A DNA stretch of 7,071 nt, taken from contig JASLDQ010000138.1 of NCBI GenBank assembly GCA_030151505.1, positions 1 to 7,071 of the forward strand. The letters run 5' to 3'. The position numbers and the translations under genes were made by a program. Every line of letters starts with the position of its first letter. The first letter of the stretch is position 1. Positions 5,114-7,071 of this stretch are shown here, piece after piece. The DNA comes from Chromobacteriaceae bacterium (GTDB lineage Bacteria; Pseudomonadota; Gammaproteobacteria; Burkholderiales; Aquaspirillaceae). The notes beneath the pieces are model-generated. The model was not told the origin of the DNA. It saw only the letters and a program-made list of their open reading frames with translations, and did no database searches.

Positions 5114-7071
5114 ATGTCGCTCCCGCAACTCAATCCGCCGCAGCGCGCGGCGATCCGCTACCTCGACGGGCCCCTGCTCGTGCTGGCCGGCGCGGGCAGC
5201 GGCAAGACCCGCGTCATCACCCAGAAGATCGCCTATCTGGTGCGCGAAGCCGGCCTGTCGGCGCGCAACATCGCTGCCATCACCTTCACCAACAAGGCCG
5301 CGCGCGAGATGCTGGAGCGGGTCGGCAAGCTGCTGAGCCCGGCCGAGCTCAAGGGCCTGACCGTCTCCACCTTCCACTCGCTCGGCCTGCAGATGCTGCG
5401 GCAGGAAGCGAAGCTGGTCGGCTACAAGCCGGCGTTCTCCATCCTCGACTCGGCCGACGCAGCCAAGATCATTAGCGACATCCTGCAGACCACCAGCAAG
5501 GACGAGATCCGCCGGGTGCAGTCGCAGATTTCGCGCTGGAAAAACGATCTGGTCGACGCCCACGGCGCGATGCAGACCGCCGCCAACGAGTTCGAGGCCG
5601 CCGCCGCGCGGGTCTTCCTCAGCTATCAGGACACCCTGCTGGCCTACCAGGCGATGGATTTCGACGACCTGATCCGCCTGCCGGTCACGCTGTTCCAGCA
5701 GAACGAGGAAGCGCTGAAACGCTGGCAGACCCGCCTGCGCTACCTGCTGATCGACGAATACCAGGACACCAATACCTGCCAGTACCAGATGGTCAAGCTG
5801 CTGGCCGCCGGGCGCGGCATGTTCACCGCGGTGGGCGACGACGACCAGTCGATCTATGCATGGCGCGGCGCCAATGTGGATAACCTGCGGCTGTTGCAGC
5901 AGGATTTCCCCAAGCTGCACATCGTCAAGCTGGAGCAGAACTACCGCTCGACCGCCCGGATCCTGCGCGCCGCCAACAACGTGATCTCGCACAACCCCAA
6001 GCTGTTCGACAAGCAGCTGTGGAGCGAGCTGGGGCTGGGCGAACCGATCCACGCGGTGCGCTGCAAGGACGACGACGACGAGGCCAAGACGGTGGCGCAG
6101 CGGCTGCTGGCGCACAAGTTCGAGCACCGCACCGACTTCCGCGACTACGCGGTGCTGTATCGCGGCAACCATCAGGCCCGGCTGATCGAGCAGACCTGCC
6201 GCGACCACAAGATTCCCTACCAGATTTCCGGCGGCCAGTCCTTTTTCGACCGGGCCGAGATCAAGGACGTGCTGGCCTACCTGCGCCTGATCGCCAATCC
6301 CGACGACGACCCGGCCTTCATCCGCGCGGTCACCACGCCCAAGCGCGGTGTCGGTAACACCACGCTGGAAAAGCTCGGCCACTACGCCGGCGAGCGCCAC
6401 GTTTCCCTGTTTGCCGCCGCGCGCGAGGAAGGCTTCCGCGGCCGGGTACAGGCGGCCCAGGCGGAATCGCTGGCGCAGTTCTGCGGCTATCTGGAGCGGC
6501 TGGCCGACCGCGCCCCGCGCGAGGCGGCCGGCCCGCTGATCCGCGAGCTGCTCGGCGCGATCCAGTACGAGGCGTGGCTGTACGACAGCGAGGAAGTGCG
6601 GCCGGCCGAAACCAAGTGGAAGAACGTGCTGGAATTGTGCGACTGGCTGGAGCGCAAGGGCGACGCCGATGGCAAGAATCTGATCGAGCTGACCCAGACC
6701 ATCGCCCTGATCACGCTGCTGGAGGGGCGCGACGCCGAGGAGGAACCGGATGCGGTCAAGCTGTCCACCCTGCACGCGTCCAAGGGGCTGGAGTACCCGC
6801 ACGTGTTCCTGATCGGCTGCGAGGAGGGCATCCTGCCGCACGCCGAATCGGTCGACAACGGCATGATCGAGGAAGAGCGGCGGCTGATGTACGTCGGCAT
6901 CACCCGCGCGCAGCGCTCGCTGACCCTGAGCTACTGCGTCAAGCGCCGGCGTGGCGGCGAGTGGGTGTTCGTCGAGCCGTCGCGCTTCATCGGCGAGATC
7001 GGCGACGAGGAGCTGCGCCATTTCGGCAAGCCCGGCGCCGAGCCGCAAGTCACCCGCGCCGAGGGCAAGCA
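5114..7071 (+). CDS. rep: ATP-dependent DNA helicase Rep (UvrD/Rep superfamily 1), 3' end outside window
   Basis: The frame is open for 652 codons from ATG 5114 to the right edge. E. coli Rep has 673 residues, so only the tail is missing. Rep is a 3'-to-5' SF1A helicase that removes proteins ahead of the replication fork and assists restart. Motifs in order: Q motif LNPPQ 6-10; Walker A AGAGSGKT 25-32; Ia TFTNKAA 57-63; Ib STFHS 85-89; II DEYQD 214-218; III GDDDQSIYAWRGA 241-253; IV QNYRS 275-279; V TLHASKGLEYPHVFL 552-566; VI EEERRLMYVGITRA 586-599. ISGGQSFFDRAEIKDVLAYL at 371-390 matches Rep rather than UvrD or PcrA. The start aligns with that of E. coli Rep, although no Shine-Dalgarno sequence is visible just before it. 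The gene lies 78 bp after siaD with its own possible -10, so it is probably a separate transcription unit. No frameshift or missing motif is seen. Confidence 0.95.
   Translation, partial: MSLPQLNPPQRAAIRYLDGPLLVLAGAGSGKTRVITQKIAYLVREAGLSARNIAAITFTNKAAREMLERVGKLLSPAELKGLTVSTFHSLGLQMLRQEAKLVGYKPAFSILDSADAAKIISDILQTTSKDEIRRVQSQISRWKNDLVDAHGAMQTAANEFEAAAARVFLSYQDTLLAYQAMDFDDLIRLPVTLFQQNEEALKRWQTRLRYLLIDEYQDTNTCQYQMVKLLAAGRGMFTAVGDDDQSIYAWRGANVDNLRLLQQDFPKLHIVKLEQNYRSTARILRAANNVISHNPKLFDKQLWSELGLGEPIHAVRCKDDDDEAKTVAQRLLAHKFEHRTDFRDYAVLYRGNHQARLIEQTCRDHKIPYQISGGQSFFDRAEIKDVLAYLRLIANPDDDPAFIRAVTTPKRGVGNTTLEKLGHYAGERHVSLFAAAREEGFRGRVQAAQAESLAQFCGYLERLADRAPREAAGPLIRELLGAIQYEAWLYDSEEVRPAETKWKNVLELCDWLERKGDADGKNLIELTQTIALITLLEGRDAEEEPDAVKLSTLHASKGLEYPHVFLIGCEEGILPHAESVDNGMIEEERRLMYVGITRAQRSLTLSYCVKRRRGGEWVFVEPSRFIGEIGDEELRHFGKPGAEPQVTRAEGK

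Noticed and set aside
4223..7048. 941-residue open frame antisense to siaD and rep
   Set aside because: It spans two well-identified genes on the other strand and has low-complexity Leu/Ala/Gln/Arg/Val composition. It is a GC-driven shadow.

Overview
The window is GC-rich, about two thirds G+C by eye, tightly packed chromosomal DNA. It looks like a betaproteobacterium. The ApaH and Rep sequences resemble those of the Neisseriales/Chromobacteriaceae, but that placement is an impression from protein sequence, not a computed result. I see no insertion sequence, phage gene, tRNA, rRNA or CRISPR array.

Layout from left to right. The 3' end of a PlsC-type lysophospholipid acyltransferase gene (+) runs in from the left edge to 274. 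It overlaps tail to tail by 71 bp with apaH (-, 204-1031), which encodes diadenosine tetraphosphate hydrolase. An intergenic region of about 210 bp (1032-1244) separates apaH from a divergent four-gene operon on the + strand. This region holds a perfect 8-bp inverted repeat and possible promoter elements for both directions. The operon is siaA (1245-3302), siaB (3299-3841), siaC (3859-4239) and siaD (4241-5035). A 78-bp gap with a good -10 hexamer and a GC-rich inverted repeat leads to rep (5114 to beyond the right edge), a UvrD/Rep-family DNA helicase lacking only its last few residues.

The core of the window is the SiaABCD signalling module, characterised in Pseudomonas aeruginosa as a threonine-phosphorylation switch controlling c-di-GMP and cell aggregation/biofilm formation. 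SiaA is a membrane-bound PP2C/SpoIIE-type phosphatase with an extracytoplasmic sensor. SiaB is a small GHKL-type kinase. SiaC is the phosphoprotein they act on in opposite directions, and SiaD is a GGDEF diguanylate cyclase activated by unphosphorylated SiaC. All four genes look intact. The catalytic aspartates of SiaA, the SiaC phosphoacceptor threonine (Thr68 here, the same number as in P. aeruginosa), and the SiaD GGEEF active site and RxxD inhibitory site are all visible. The gene order and near-zero spacing indicate one co-translated operon.

Nothing here is a clearly undescribed system. The less documented points are the operon's occurrence with apaH on one side and rep on the other, the internal repeat in the SiaD coiled coil, the sigma28-like and GGA elements before siaA, and the plsC/apaH antisense coding overlap.
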